A stretch of 51,570 nt of DNA from a virus: positions 1 through 51,570 of IMG/VR virus record IMGVR_UViG_3300034142_000033; one strand, written 5' to 3'. This document shows positions 39,965 through 47,618 of this stretch, piece after piece. Every line of letters starts with the position of its first letter. Within the stretch, counting starts at the first letter, position 1. The notes beneath the pieces are model-generated. The model saw only the letters and a list, made by a program, of their open reading frames with translations. It did no database searches and was not told the origin of the DNA. A program made the translations under genes and the position numbers.

Positions 39965-40687
39965 ATGGCCGAAGCCGCCGATCCTCCCATCTACACCGCC
40001 TTGGTGCGCGTTAAGCCGGAGGGGCTGACCCTCGGCGGGTGGGCCACCAAGGCCGGCCTTGCGCGCAACGCCTTCAACGATATCAGGCGCCACGGCAATC
40101 CTAAGAACGAAACGCTGGAGAAGCTGCTCGACGCCGTCGGGATCAGCTGGGCCCAGTTCGACGCCGGGCGCGCGCCGGTCCGCACCGAAGTGGCCGGCGC
40201 CGGCGTGGTGGGAGCGATGGATGTCCACCGCGCCTTCTACGGCGAGGCTCCCCTGCCCGATTTGCCGGTGCTCGGCACCGCCTTGGGCGGCGAACTCGCC
40301 CCGGGCGACGACGTCGATCCGCACATCGAGATGACCGAGCTTCACCTCGGCGAGGTGCTCGAATATCTCACCCGTCCGGCTTCGCTGGCCGGCGACAAGG
40401 ATGCCTATGCGCTCACCATCGTCGGAGATTCGATGGCCCCGCGCTTCGAGCCCGGCGAGCGCGCCGCAGTCAGCCCGCGCTACCCCGTCGCGATCGGTGA
40501 CGACGTCATCGTTCAGCTGCGCGGCCTCGAGGGCGAGGATGAGCGCATCAAGATGGTGCTGATCAAGCGCCTGGTGCGCCGCACCGCCACATATGTCGAG
40601 CTCCGCCAGTTCAATCCCGACATCACCTTTCGCATCGAGGCTAGCCGCGTCGCCGCGTTGCACAAGGTCACCGGCCGCCTGTTCTAA
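39965..40687 (+). CDS. S24 family CI-type repressor
   Basis: A 240-residue protein. Residues 15-65 form an HTH (LTLGGWATKAGLARNAFNDI, RRHGNPKNETLEKLLDAVG). The C-terminal peptidase part carries the catalytic pair: S156 in VGDSMAPRFEPGE and K201 in LIKRLVRR. It would bind the GTTAGA operators, autocleave after RecA activation, and induce the phage. The gene is followed after ten bases by a secreted-protein gene. Confidence 0.93.
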   Translation: MAEAADPPIYTALVRVKPEGLTLGGWATKAGLARNAFNDIRRHGNPKNETLEKLLDAVGISWAQFDAGRAPVRTEVAGAGVVGAMDVHRAFYGEAPLPDLPVLGTALGGELAPGDDVDPHIEMTELHLGEVLEYLTRPASLAGDKDAYALTIVGDSMAPRFEPGERAAVSPRYPVAIGDDVIVQLRGLEGEDERIKMVLIKRLVRRTATYVELRQFNPDITFRIEASRVAALHKVTGRLF

Positions 40688-40697
40688 AGGAGGGTTC

Positions 40698-41477
40698 ATG
40701 CTCGCGTTGGTCATACTTGCTCTTGCTGCCCCCCAGGCTGCCGCCCCGCCCGCGGTTGCCGCCGTGCCGGAAGCAGGCCCTTGCGCACCGATCACGACCT
40801 GCGAAGCGCGTCTGGGCTATGAGGCGCTTAGGCTGCAGACCGCATGGGATGTCGGCTCTGCGACCGAGCGCGCGAAGATACGCGAGGCGATCGCGGCCCA
40901 TACCGCAGCCGGTAAGACGGACTGGAACAAGGCTTCGGACCAGTATTTCGAATGGTGGGGGACACGCCATGCCGAGAAAATGTACGCGGAGCCGAACTGG
41001 GGGGAGCCGGACTGGGGGGCTATGCGGCGCGCTGCGGAAGCCTCCGTCCGCGCCCGTCTGATCGATCCCGAATCGGCTCGCTTCGAATGGCCGAAGGGCT
41101 TCGCGTTCGGCTATTGGAAGCCGTTCCTGAGCAAGCGGATCACCGGCTATTACACGTGCGGCCTGGTCAACTCTCGCAACAGGATGGGCGGCTATGTCGG
41201 CGCCACCGCCTTCGCCGTCGTGGTCGACGAGGGGCAGGTGAAATTCACCGACATCGGAACCGGCCGCAACTATGATTTCACCAGCTCAGCCTGCGCCAAG
41301 ACGATGACGAACCTTCCGGTCCCGCAGCCGGGCATGCTCGACGCAGCGCCCTCGGCAACGGCCGCAGGACCCTCGATCGCCGACGAGATCGCCAAACTCG
41401 CTCAGTTGCGCGATCGGGGCGTGCTGACCCAGCAGGAATTCGACGAGCAGAAGGCGGCGCTGTTGAGGCGGCGCTAG
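40698..41477 (+). CDS. Secreted SHOCT-domain protein co-transcribed with the repressor
   Basis: A 259-residue protein starting MLALVILALAAPQAAA at 40698 with AAAGGAGGG five bases upstream, a signal peptide likely cleaved after AAA. The centre holds WNKASDQYFEWWGTRHAEKM and two Cys pairs (CAPITTC, YTCG...SACAK). The C-terminus is a SHOCT motif (IADEIAKLAQLRDRGVLTQQ, EFDEQKAALL). Expression from the repressor operon in a lysogen suggests lysogenic conversion, for example altered surface or superinfection exclusion. The stop overlaps a convergent pseudogene stop. Confidence 0.75.
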   Translation: MLALVILALAAPQAAAPPAVAAVPEAGPCAPITTCEARLGYEALRLQTAWDVGSATERAKIREAIAAHTAAGKTDWNKASDQYFEWWGTRHAEKMYAEPNWGEPDWGAMRRAAEASVRARLIDPESARFEWPKGFAFGYWKPFLSKRITGYYTCGLVNSRNRMGGYVGATAFAVVVDEGQVKFTDIGTGRNYDFTSSACAKTMTNLPVPQPGMLDAAPSATAAGPSIADEIAKLAQLRDRGVLTQQEFDEQKAALLRRR

Positions 41478-41752
41478 CGCTTGAAGTTCAGCACCGAATA
41501 TTTGGCTATCTCGTCGACCGCCTTATCGACGCCCGACAGCGAGGAGCCGCCGAAGAAGCCGCCGCGCACCTCGCCCTGGGCGCGGATCCGGGCGAGCATC
41601 TTGCCGGCCGGATCGACGAAGTCCGCCTCGATCGTCATGTACGAGCCGCCGGCGAGGCCGCCCGTCGCCCAGCGGCCGACCCGGCTGCCTTCGTTATAGC
41701 CGATGAAGCGGTAGCGGATCGTCAGCTCATTGCCGCGTGCGAAGGCGGAAAG
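41474..41752 (-). pseudogene. 5'-truncated DUF4410-type lipoprotein gene
   Basis: A frame of 92 codons preceded by an in-frame TAG (41755-41753) and lacking any normal start near its 5' end. It reads NELTIRYRFIGYNEGSRVGR, then LAGGSYMTIEADFVDPAGKM, and SLSGVDKAVDEIAKYSVLNF, the C-terminal pattern of DUF4410 lipoproteins. The signal peptide and N-terminal half are absent. Its TAG overlaps the convergent SHOCT gene TAG in CTAG. It looks like a piece of host DNA captured by the phage. Confidence 0.75.
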
Positions 41753-41772
41753 CTATCTGCGCGACAATGATC

Positions 41773-42126
41773 TCACTGCCACGGCTCGAGCTTCTCTTCC
41801 TCGCCCGGCAGGAACCAGATCGCCCGCACGATCGCTCCGGCGATGCCGAGCATCAGCGCCACCTGGAGCGCGCCGGCGCCGCCCGCCAGCAGCCAGAAGC
41901 GAAGCGCCGCCTTGCCGCCGTCGACGCCCGTCACCTGGCCAAGGATGTCGCGCTCGACCGGGTCCACGATCATTCCGAAGAACAGCACCAGCGCGCCCAG
42001 GCCGGCCAAGGTCCCCGCGCCAACGATCAGCATGCCCCCATCCGGACGGCGGAACGTCCGCCGGGACGGATGCCCCGCCGCGGTCGGTCTGGCGACGGGT
42101 CCTTCGCTCGGTTCGCTGTCGCTCAT
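41773..42126 (-). CDS. Two-span membrane protein in the immunity region
   Basis: A 117-residue protein starting MSDSEPSEGPVARPTAAG at 42126. Two hydrophobic spans: MLIVGAGTLAGLGALVLFFG (about 33-52) and ALRFWLLAGGAGALQVALML (about 75-95), the latter continuing into GIAGAIVRAIWFLPGEE. The gene diverges from the rightward operon, and operator O4 (42174-42189) is in its upstream region. Expression from the lysogen would suggest superinfection exclusion; this is inference. Confidence 0.65.
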   Translation of the reverse strand: MSDSEPSEGPVARPTAAGHPSRRTFRRPDGGMLIVGAGTLAGLGALVLFFGMIVDPVERDILGQVTGVDGGKAALRFWLLAGGAGALQVALMLGIAGAIVRAIWFLPGEEEKLEPWQ

Positions 42127-42173
42127 GCTTTGCCTCCGGCACAAGGCTATCGCCCCTTAGCCGCTCCTGTCAT

Positions 42174-42219
42174 TGTTAGAAGCATCTAACACCCCTCTTG
42201 ACCTGTTAGATTGATCTAA
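42174..42219. promoter_or_regulatory. Operators O4 and O5 with the rightward promoter
   Basis: Two perfect GTTAGAnnnnTCTAAC dyads at 42174-42189 and 42204-42219. A -35-like TTGACC (42197-42202) directly precedes O5, so O5 fills the -35/-10 spacer; the -10 (about 42220-42225) is poor. The same repressor should control the operon starting at 42256 and perhaps the divergent membrane protein gene. Confidence 0.88.
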
Positions 42220-42255
42220 CGTACTCACCTTCTCCGACAGACAGCGGAGGACCAG

Positions 42256-42660
42256 ATGCTCAAGACACCCACTCCATACCCCCAGGTCGGCAGCTACGGG
42301 CTCGTCGATCACGAAGGCGAGCTGCGGCTCGCTCGTATCATTGCTCGCGACGGGGAGCGGGCAACGATCGCGCTGCCGACCCGGTTCGGCGCCGGCGGCA
42401 ACCTCACCCTCGACCTCGCACAGGTCCAGGACGGCACCTCCCTCAGCGACCAAGAGCAGGCCGAATATGCCGAGCTTGAACGCAGGCTCGCCGGCGCCGC
42501 CCGTCCGCGCAAGGCGGACCTCGCCCGCTTCGAAGCCCTCCGCCTCCGCTCGATCCGCAGCGACACGCTGGCCAGCAAGATGCGGCAGGCAGGAGTGACG
42601 GGCTCGCCCGACAGCGCGCTCCGCTCTGCTCTGCCGGGCGCGGAAAGGAAATTCGCATGA
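42256..42660 (+). CDS. Hypothetical rightward early protein
   Basis: A 134-residue protein, first gene of the rightward operon. It has YGLVDHEGELRLARIIARDG and ATIALPTRFGAGGNLTLDLA then helices (LSDQEQAEYAELERRLAGAA). It ends in GCATGATC coupling to the next gene (ATGA). No known family. Confidence 0.6.
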   Translation: MLKTPTPYPQVGSYGLVDHEGELRLARIIARDGERATIALPTRFGAGGNLTLDLAQVQDGTSLSDQEQAEYAELERRLAGAARPRKADLARFEALRLRSIRSDTLASKMRQAGVTGSPDSALRSALPGAERKFA

Positions 42661-43478
42661 TCGATGCGACCGAAAGCGTCCAGCGGATCAGCGATATCCT
42701 CACGATCAAGGGAGAGATGGCGGGCCTGTCTTGGCGCACCGACACCCCCCGCATCATGGAGCTCTGCGGCGCGATCGACGCGCTGGAACCGTTCCGGAGG
42801 CCGCGCGACGGGGAAGAAGCGCGGGGCCTCTACCGGGGCTGCGAGGATTTCTGCTCCGTCTGGCTGCCCGGACACCTTGAGCCGCTGCCGTTTCTGTGGG
42901 CGGCTGCCGACCTGATCGCGCGCGAAGTCGTGCAGGAGTTCACAACCCCCGAGGTTCTCAACAGCTTGGGTTTCGCTCACCTGTTCGGCGCCGATGGGGT
43001 TTGCGCCTTGCTCGCCGTGCTTCGGGCATCCGCGCCTTCGTTCGAGCTGCAGCACCGGCGCATGGAGCGGGTCGACGAAGACGGTGAGGGGCGGGCGACA
43101 GCCACTCGGATCGCCCCCATCGGAACCGACGATCCGGACTTCGACGAATCCCCGATCGTATGCTGCGGCGCGGACGATGAACATGCGGCCCCCGTGACCT
43201 TCATCGACCTCGACGACGAGAGCTATGGCGAGCTCCGGAATCTGATCGAGAAGAAGTCCGAGACCGCGAAGCGCGCCTATCTCCGGCCGCCACCGCCCAC
43301 CGACCCACTGGGCTATGTGCTCAACGCACTCGATGGCTTCAGGCGCGACCCTGCGACCACCGACTATCAGAGCGGTTTCCGGGCGGGGCTGGAGATCGTC
43401 GCGAGGGAGGCGTTCGGGGTGGACCCCTCGGCGGAGCCGACCCCGGGCAAAGTACCCACTTTGGCCGGAAATCTCTGA
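42657..43478 (+). CDS. Hypothetical rightward early protein
   Basis: A 273-residue protein (ATGA start). It has a helical N-terminus (VQRISDILTIKGEMAGLSWR), FWAAADLIAREVVQEFTTP-like helices, and an acidic middle (DEDGEGRATATRIAPIGTDD). Ends LGYVLNALDGFRRDPATTDY with FRAGLEIVAREAFG. The last codons overlap hairpin 43447-43462. Unknown family. Confidence 0.6.
   Translation: MIDATESVQRISDILTIKGEMAGLSWRTDTPRIMELCGAIDALEPFRRPRDGEEARGLYRGCEDFCSVWLPGHLEPLPFLWAAADLIAREVVQEFTTPEVLNSLGFAHLFGADGVCALLAVLRASAPSFELQHRRMERVDEDGEGRATATRIAPIGTDDPDFDESPIVCCGADDEHAAPVTFIDLDDESYGELRNLIEKKSETAKRAYLRPPPPTDPLGYVLNALDGFRRDPATTDYQSGFRAGLEIVAREAFGVDPSAEPTPGKVPTLAGNL
43447..43462. repeat. Palindromic hairpin upstream of 43478
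   Basis: CAAAGT and ACTTTG around ACCC, with further GG/CC pairing. It lies 16 bases before the ATG of 43478-43738, just upstream of the purine stretch GGAAA. Confidence 0.6.
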
Positions 43479-43738
43479 TGGGCATGATCCACAAGCGGGG
43501 CCGCAACCACTGGCATTCGGACGGGCGGCCCGTCGGATTTGGCCTTCCGCTGCTCAAGGAAGGCCAAAGCCTGCCCCGGACCCGATCCGGGGGAATGCCG
43601 CTCGAGGGCCGCCGCCGCACCGCGCTGGAGCAGCTCAGCCGCTGGAGCGGCATCGCCATCTCCGCCTTCGTCACCCTCTATTTCGCCGGCCAGATGCTGA
43701 GGCCCGTTCTCCGCTGGCTGCAGGAGTGGGCGCTGTGA
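43478..43738 (+). CDS. Single-span membrane protein
   Basis: An 86-residue protein starting MGMIHKRGRNHWHSDGRPVG. One span at residues 60-80 (IAISAFVTLYFAGQMLRPVL). An insert-like LPRTRSGGMP is encoded by a host-type palindrome CCCCGGA/TCCGGGG (43574-43592). The start overlaps the previous stop. Unknown function. Confidence 0.55.
   Translation: MGMIHKRGRNHWHSDGRPVGFGLPLLKEGQSLPRTRSGGMPLEGRRRTALEQLSRWSGIAISAFVTLYFAGQMLRPVLRWLQEWAL
43574..43592. repeat. Host-type palindrome CCCCGGA-CCCGA-TCCGGGG inside a phage gene
   Basis: Seven-bp arms, five-base loop. Similar palindromes occur at 46760-46778 and at 50180-50196 in the flank (with one change), and they are translated here. Confidence 0.6.
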
Positions 43739-43902
43739 GGCACGTTCTCGAGCTTTCGGCCGAGGAAGCCGACGATCTGCGGCAGCTGATCCGGAACGGC
43801 CTGGCCCGAGCCCAGCGCCCATCCATGCTCTCACCGGCTGCGAGGTATCGCCACGCACGAAGGCAGTGGCGCCTGACCCTCCTGCTGGGGCGGCTTTCGT
43901 GA
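43735..43902 (+). CDS. Small helical protein
   Basis: A 55-residue protein from GTG 43735 (GTGA overlap). VRHVLELSAEEADDLRQLIR and RYRHARRQWRLTLLLGRLS. The basic C-terminus suggests nucleic acid or membrane binding. The stop overlaps the GTG of the methyltransferase (GTGA). Confidence 0.55.
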   Translation: MRHVLELSAEEADDLRQLIRNGLARAQRPSMLSPAARYRHARRQWRLTLLLGRLS

Positions 43903-46022
43903 TAGCTCCTCGCGAAGCGATCCCCGCCCAAAGTACCACTTTGGGCGGCCTGATCGTAGACAACTTCGCCGGGGGAGGGGGCGCTTCGACCGGGATCGAG
44001 CAGGCGCTTGGCCGCGCCGTCGACATCGCCATCAACCATGACGAGCAGGCGCTCCGCATGCATGAGGTCAACCACCCCTCGACACGGCACATCCGCAACA
44101 ACATCTGGCAGATCGACCCGGTCGAGGTGACCGGCGGCAACCCCGTCTCGCTCGCCTGGTTCAGCCCCGACTGCAAGCATTTCTCGAAGGCCAAGGGCGG
44201 CAAGCCGCGCGAAAAGAGCATTCGCGACCTCGCCTGGGTGGTGGTGCTTTGGGGCAAGCGCGTGAAGCCAGACGTCATCCTGCTTGAGAATGTCGAGGAG
44301 TTCCGCACCTGGGGACCGCTCGACGATCAGGGCAGCCCGATCAAGGCGCGCGCCGGCGAGACGTTTGACAAATGGTGCCGCGAGCTTCGCCGCCTCGGTT
44401 ACAAGCTCCAGTTCCGCGAGCTTCGCGCCTGCGACTATGGCGCGCCGACCATCCGCAAGCGCTTCTTCATGATCGCCCGCCGCGACGGCCGCCCGATCGT
44501 GTGGCCCGCGCCGACCCACGGCAAGCCCGCCAGCCCCGGCGTGGTCGCCGGGACGCTGCGGCCGTGGCGCACCGCGGCTGAAATCATCGACTGGTCCATT
44601 CCCTGCCCGTCCATCTTCGAGCGCAAGAAGGAACTGGCGGAGAAGACGAAGCGCCGCATCGCCCACGGCACGGTCAAATTCGTGCTGCGCAACCCCGCGC
44701 CGTTTATCGTCCCGGTCAAGACTTGGGGAGGGGGCGGCAACAACCCTAGATCCAGTGACGAACCGATGCGGACCACCACGACGTCAAAGGGTGGTGAACA
44801 CGCCGTCGTCACCCCTTTCGTCGCACCGGTCACCCATGGCGGCAGCCAGGAACGCTCCTACTCTCCGACGCAGCCCCTGCACACAGTTACCGGCGCGAAT
44901 CGGGGCGAGATCGCGGCTGTCGCCCCCTTGTTCGCGCGTACCGCCCACGGCGACGTCGACCGCAAGGGCAAGCGGCGGGGTCAGGGCGCACACTCGACCG
45001 AGGAACCCTTCCCCACCATCGCGACGAGCCAGGACAGCGCCCTCGTTGCCGCCCACATCACCAAGTTCCGCAGCGGCGCCACCGGCCATGCCGCGGACGA
45101 GCCGCTCGCCACCGTCACCGCCAACAGCTTCATCAAGCGCCCCGGTGGCTCAGCGCCGCTCGGCGCCGTGGCGGCGCACCTCGAGCGAATGCACGGCAAG
45201 AGCAGGGGTGCCGCGGCCGACGAGCCGGCGCCCACGATCACCGCAGGCGGCGGCGGCAAGACGGCGGCGGTCGCCACTTTCCTCTCCCCCTATTACGGCG
45301 ACAATGATGGCGGGCGGGTGCGTTCCGGCAATCCAGCCGACGAGCCGTTGCGGACGTCCACCGTAGAAAATCGCTTCGGCGCCGTCGCCGCCTTCCTGTC
45401 GCATCAATATGGCTCCGCCACTAACGGCGGCCAGGGCGATCCGGAGCGGCCGCTCAAGACGATCACCACCGGCGGGCACCACGCCATCGTCTGCGCGCAT
45501 ATCGAGCAGGCGAACGGCAGTCCGGAGGGGGAGAAGCCGCTGCCGGGGCGAAAGGCCGACGACCCGCTCTCCACGATCGTCGCCAAGGGCTGCACCCAGC
45601 GGGTGATCGAGACCACGCTGGTCGGTCCCGACGCGCTGCCGCCCGACCTGCTCGGCCGCGCCGTCCGCACCGCCGCCTTCCTGATCAAATACTACGGCAA
45701 TGAGAGCGACGGCCACGGTCTCGACGCGCCGATCGGCACCGTCACCGTTCAGGACCGCTTCGCCGTCGTCATGGTGCTGATCGACGCCGAGACCTATATC
45801 CTCGTTGACATCGGCGTGCGGATGCTGACGCCGCGCGAGCTGTTCAATGCGCAGGGCTTCCCGCCCGATTACATCATCGACCGCGACGCCGAGGGCCGGC
45901 CGATCACCAAGACGGCGCAGGTCGCGAAGTGCGGCAACAGCGTCTGCCCGCCCGTCGCCGCCGCCTTGGTCCGAGCCAATTTCGGCAGCGCCCTCCTGGC
46001 GGCTGAGGTCGAAGCGGCATGA
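43899..46022 (+). CDS. C5-cytosine DNA methyltransferase with repeat-rich target region
   Basis: A 707-residue protein from GTG 43899. Motif I is IVDNFAGGGGASTGIEQALG; motif IV has PDC in place of PCQ (SPDCKHFSKAKGG); motif VI is LENVEEF; the C-terminal part has LTPRELFNAQGFPPDYII and the GNSVCPPVAAALVRANF motif X. Between (about residues 283-620) are nine degenerate repeats of about 35 residues, each with DEPLxTIT then HAxVAAFL-type sequence. This zone probably is the DNA-target region. One palindrome (43924-43948) is in codons 9-17. Confidence 0.88.
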   Translation: MIAPREAIPAQSTTLGGLIVDNFAGGGGASTGIEQALGRAVDIAINHDEQALRMHEVNHPSTRHIRNNIWQIDPVEVTGGNPVSLAWFSPDCKHFSKAKGGKPREKSIRDLAWVVVLWGKRVKPDVILLENVEEFRTWGPLDDQGSPIKARAGETFDKWCRELRRLGYKLQFRELRACDYGAPTIRKRFFMIARRDGRPIVWPAPTHGKPASPGVVAGTLRPWRTAAEIIDWSIPCPSIFERKKELAEKTKRRIAHGTVKFVLRNPAPFIVPVKTWGGGGNNPRSSDEPMRTTTTSKGGEHAVVTPFVAPVTHGGSQERSYSPTQPLHTVTGANRGEIAAVAPLFARTAHGDVDRKGKRRGQGAHSTEEPFPTIATSQDSALVAAHITKFRSGATGHAADEPLATVTANSFIKRPGGSAPLGAVAAHLERMHGKSRGAAADEPAPTITAGGGGKTAAVATFLSPYYGDNDGGRVRSGNPADEPLRTSTVENRFGAVAAFLSHQYGSATNGGQGDPERPLKTITTGGHHAIVCAHIEQANGSPEGEKPLPGRKADDPLSTIVAKGCTQRVIETTLVGPDALPPDLLGRAVRTAAFLIKYYGNESDGHGLDAPIGTVTVQDRFAVVMVLIDAETYILVDIGVRMLTPRELFNAQGFPPDYIIDRDAEGRPITKTAQVAKCGNSVCPPVAAALVRANFGSALLAAEVEAA
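43924..43948. repeat. Palindromic hairpin inside the C5-methyltransferase start
   Basis: Perfect 11-bp arms CCGCCCAAAGT and ACTTTGGGCGG enclose ACC. Encodes QSTTLG in the N-terminus, in the same reading phase as the Dam-type gene's copy. Confidence 0.85.
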
Positions 46023-46378
46023 AGAAAACGTGCACCGGCGCATCCGCTGTCGCTCCTTCTGCTCCGGTGCCCGGGCAGGAGAATGATCCGCTCGCGATCC
46101 TGAGCGACTACCCGCCCGACGACTGCTGCTGCGACCAATGCCGCTTCGTGCATCGCGAGCTCAGCGCCTTCTACAAGCGCTGCGACAAGGCGGGCATCAA
46201 GCCGTTCAACATCGGCATCGTAACGGCCCGATTTCTCGGCCAGTTCGCAGGATATCACACCGTCCCGGGCAAACTGGACCGCCTGACCGACGGCCTCACC
46301 TCGGTGATCATCTACCGCGCCCTCCAAGGTGAAAAGGAGGGCGCTGCATATGACGCCGCCGAGGAGACGAGGCAGTGA
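46019..46378 (+). CDS. Small Cys-rich protein
   Basis: A 119-residue protein from ATG 46019 (ATGA overlap). Four Cys in PPDDCCCDQCRFVHRELSAF suggest a metal site, followed by FNIGIVTARFLGQFAGYHTV and a helix ending RALQGEKEGA. Unknown family. Confidence 0.6.
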   Translation: MKKTCTGASAVAPSAPVPGQENDPLAILSDYPPDDCCCDQCRFVHRELSAFYKRCDKAGIKPFNIGIVTARFLGQFAGYHTVPGKLDRLTDGLTSVIIYRALQGEKEGAAYDAAEETRQ

Positions 46379-46740
46379 TGGCCACCGGCTATCCGCCCAT
46401 CCACCTCGCCGAGGCATCCGCGCGCGAGCGGGACGTCCGTGCCAAGCATTATCCCAAGCGGATCGCGGCGGGGGAGACGGCGGAGCCGCTGGAGGCGGAC
46501 TGGCAGACATGGGTCGCGATCGCGCACTGGTGCGCCGGCCAGCGCATCCCGTTCGACATCGACTGGGCGAGCATGGAAGCCGCCGCCGCCGACGCGCTCG
46601 CCCGCCGCGCCCAGGCCTGCCGCGCCGACCCGGACGACGCCGCGCTCGCCGCCATCCACGCCCACGTCCGCGACCAGCGTCAGCTGATCGATGAGCTCAA
46701 CCAGCGGCTCCGCCAGCAGGCGGGCAGGGAGGCGGCATGA
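46375..46740 (+). CDS. Hypothetical helical protein
   Basis: A 121-residue protein from GTG 46375 (GTGA overlap). MMATGYPPIHLAEASARERD, then DWQTWVAIAHWCAGQRIPFD and long helices (AAADALARRAQACRADPDDA, HVRDQRQLIDELNQRLRQQA). No family assigned. Confidence 0.6.
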   Translation: MMATGYPPIHLAEASARERDVRAKHYPKRIAAGETAEPLEADWQTWVAIAHWCAGQRIPFDIDWASMEAAAADALARRAQACRADPDDAALAAIHAHVRDQRQLIDELNQRLRQQAGREAA

Positions 46741-46749
46741 CCCCATCGT

Positions 46750-46791
46750 CTGCGAGCGCCCCCGGATCACGTCCGGGGTCTGCTCTCGCAG
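46750..46791. repeat. Intergenic nested hairpin (host-type repeat)
   Basis: Outer stem CTGCGAG/CTCGCAG; inner stem CCCCGGA/TCCGGGG with loop TCACG. It separates 46375-46740 from the leader gene, and ends 15 bases before its ATG. No U-tract. Confidence 0.65.
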
Positions 46792-46805
46792 CCGGAGGAG
46801 GCTGC

Positions 46806-46847
46806 ATGAACATCTCCGCCCCACACGGGAGCTTGAAGCATGGCTGA
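46806..46847 (+). CDS. 13-residue leader peptide
   Basis: ATG 46806 follows GGAGGAGG at four bases; it encodes MNISAPHGSLKHG and stops at 46845-46847, eight bases beyond the start of the next gene. It has a stronger Shine-Dalgarno than the real gene, so it may couple or control translation. It has no own function evident. Confidence 0.5.
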   Translation: MNISAPHGSLKHG

Positions 46848-47202
46848 CGCCCTGAACATCCGTCCGTACATGGACGCGCTCCGCGAACATAGCGGCCCGT
46901 GGGGGTACCGCTGGGACACCCGGGCCGGGGGAGGCCGCACTGTCCAGGTGCAATGCCTGTTCCGGGGCAATCTGCGCGTGGCGGCAGGCTTGGCCAAGGC
47001 CGGAGACAGGTTCCTGCGGGTGCAGCTCTGCGATGATGGCCAGCACTTGGCCGATCATATGCTGGTGACGCGAGACGGCCCGGTGTCGGATCAGGGCCCC
47101 CGCTTCATGCGAGGCACGACGCATCCGACGCCTTTCTCGACACCAGCTGAGATGCTGGCGGCGATCCGCACCGAGCAAACGAGGGGGGATCACAAGCCAT
47201 GA
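46840..47202 (+). CDS. Hypothetical phage protein
   Basis: A 120-residue protein from ATG 46840, with GGGAG eight bases upstream. Starts MADALNIRPYMDALREHSGP and contains strands VQVQCLFRGNLRVAAGLAKA and LRVQLCDDGQHLADHMLVTR. Overlaps the leader peptide and is coupled by ATGA to the next gene. Unknown family. Confidence 0.6.
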   Translation: MADALNIRPYMDALREHSGPWGYRWDTRAGGGRTVQVQCLFRGNLRVAAGLAKAGDRFLRVQLCDDGQHLADHMLVTRDGPVSDQGPRFMRGTTHPTPFSTPAEMLAAIRTEQTRGDHKP

Positions 47203-47618
47203 GCACCACACACGGGGAGCGGGGCTTGTCGGGCAGCATCGACGCGCCGAACCAAGATCAGTTAGCGCCGCCTTCCGGTGGAAAAATCCGGTCGGGACAG
47301 GATGGCGCTAGGGGTGACGATAGCGGGACCCCGCCCGTGCCTGACCCGTCGCCCCAACCTTTGCCGGACAGCATCGACGAGATCGCGCACGGGCTGACTC
47401 CGGCTGAGCGGGGCTTCGTGAAGATGCCCCTCTATAGCGCCTTCTCGGAGGGGATCACGGCTGCTTGGTTTCACGCCACGGGCTACGAACCAGCCCGGCG
47501 TCTGGCGAAGAAGGGTCTGTGCGAGCGCCGCAGGATCGCGCCCGGATACTTCGCCAGCATTCCCACCCCTCTCGGCCTTCAAGTCCGCGAACACCTCCAA
47601 AAAGGCCCCCAGCCATGA
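47199..47618 (+). CDS. Hypothetical phage protein
   Basis: A 139-residue protein from ATG 47199 (ATGA overlap). The first 65 residues are disordered (Gly, Pro, Asp-rich), then a folded C-terminal half: LTPAERGFVKMPLYSAFSEG and ARRLAKKGLCERRRIAPGYF, LGLQVREHLQK, resembling a small winged helix. A regulatory role is possible. Confidence 0.55.
   Translation: MSTTHGERGLSGSIDAPNQDQLAPPSGGKIRSGQDGARGDDSGTPPVPDPSPQPLPDSIDEIAHGLTPAERGFVKMPLYSAFSEGITAAWFHATGYEPARRLAKKGLCERRRIAPGYFASIPTPLGLQVREHLQKGPQP

Noticed and set aside
41481-41699. 72-codon plus-strand frame after the SHOCT gene
   Set aside because: The opposite strand carries a clear DUF4410 C-terminus, so this is its shadow.
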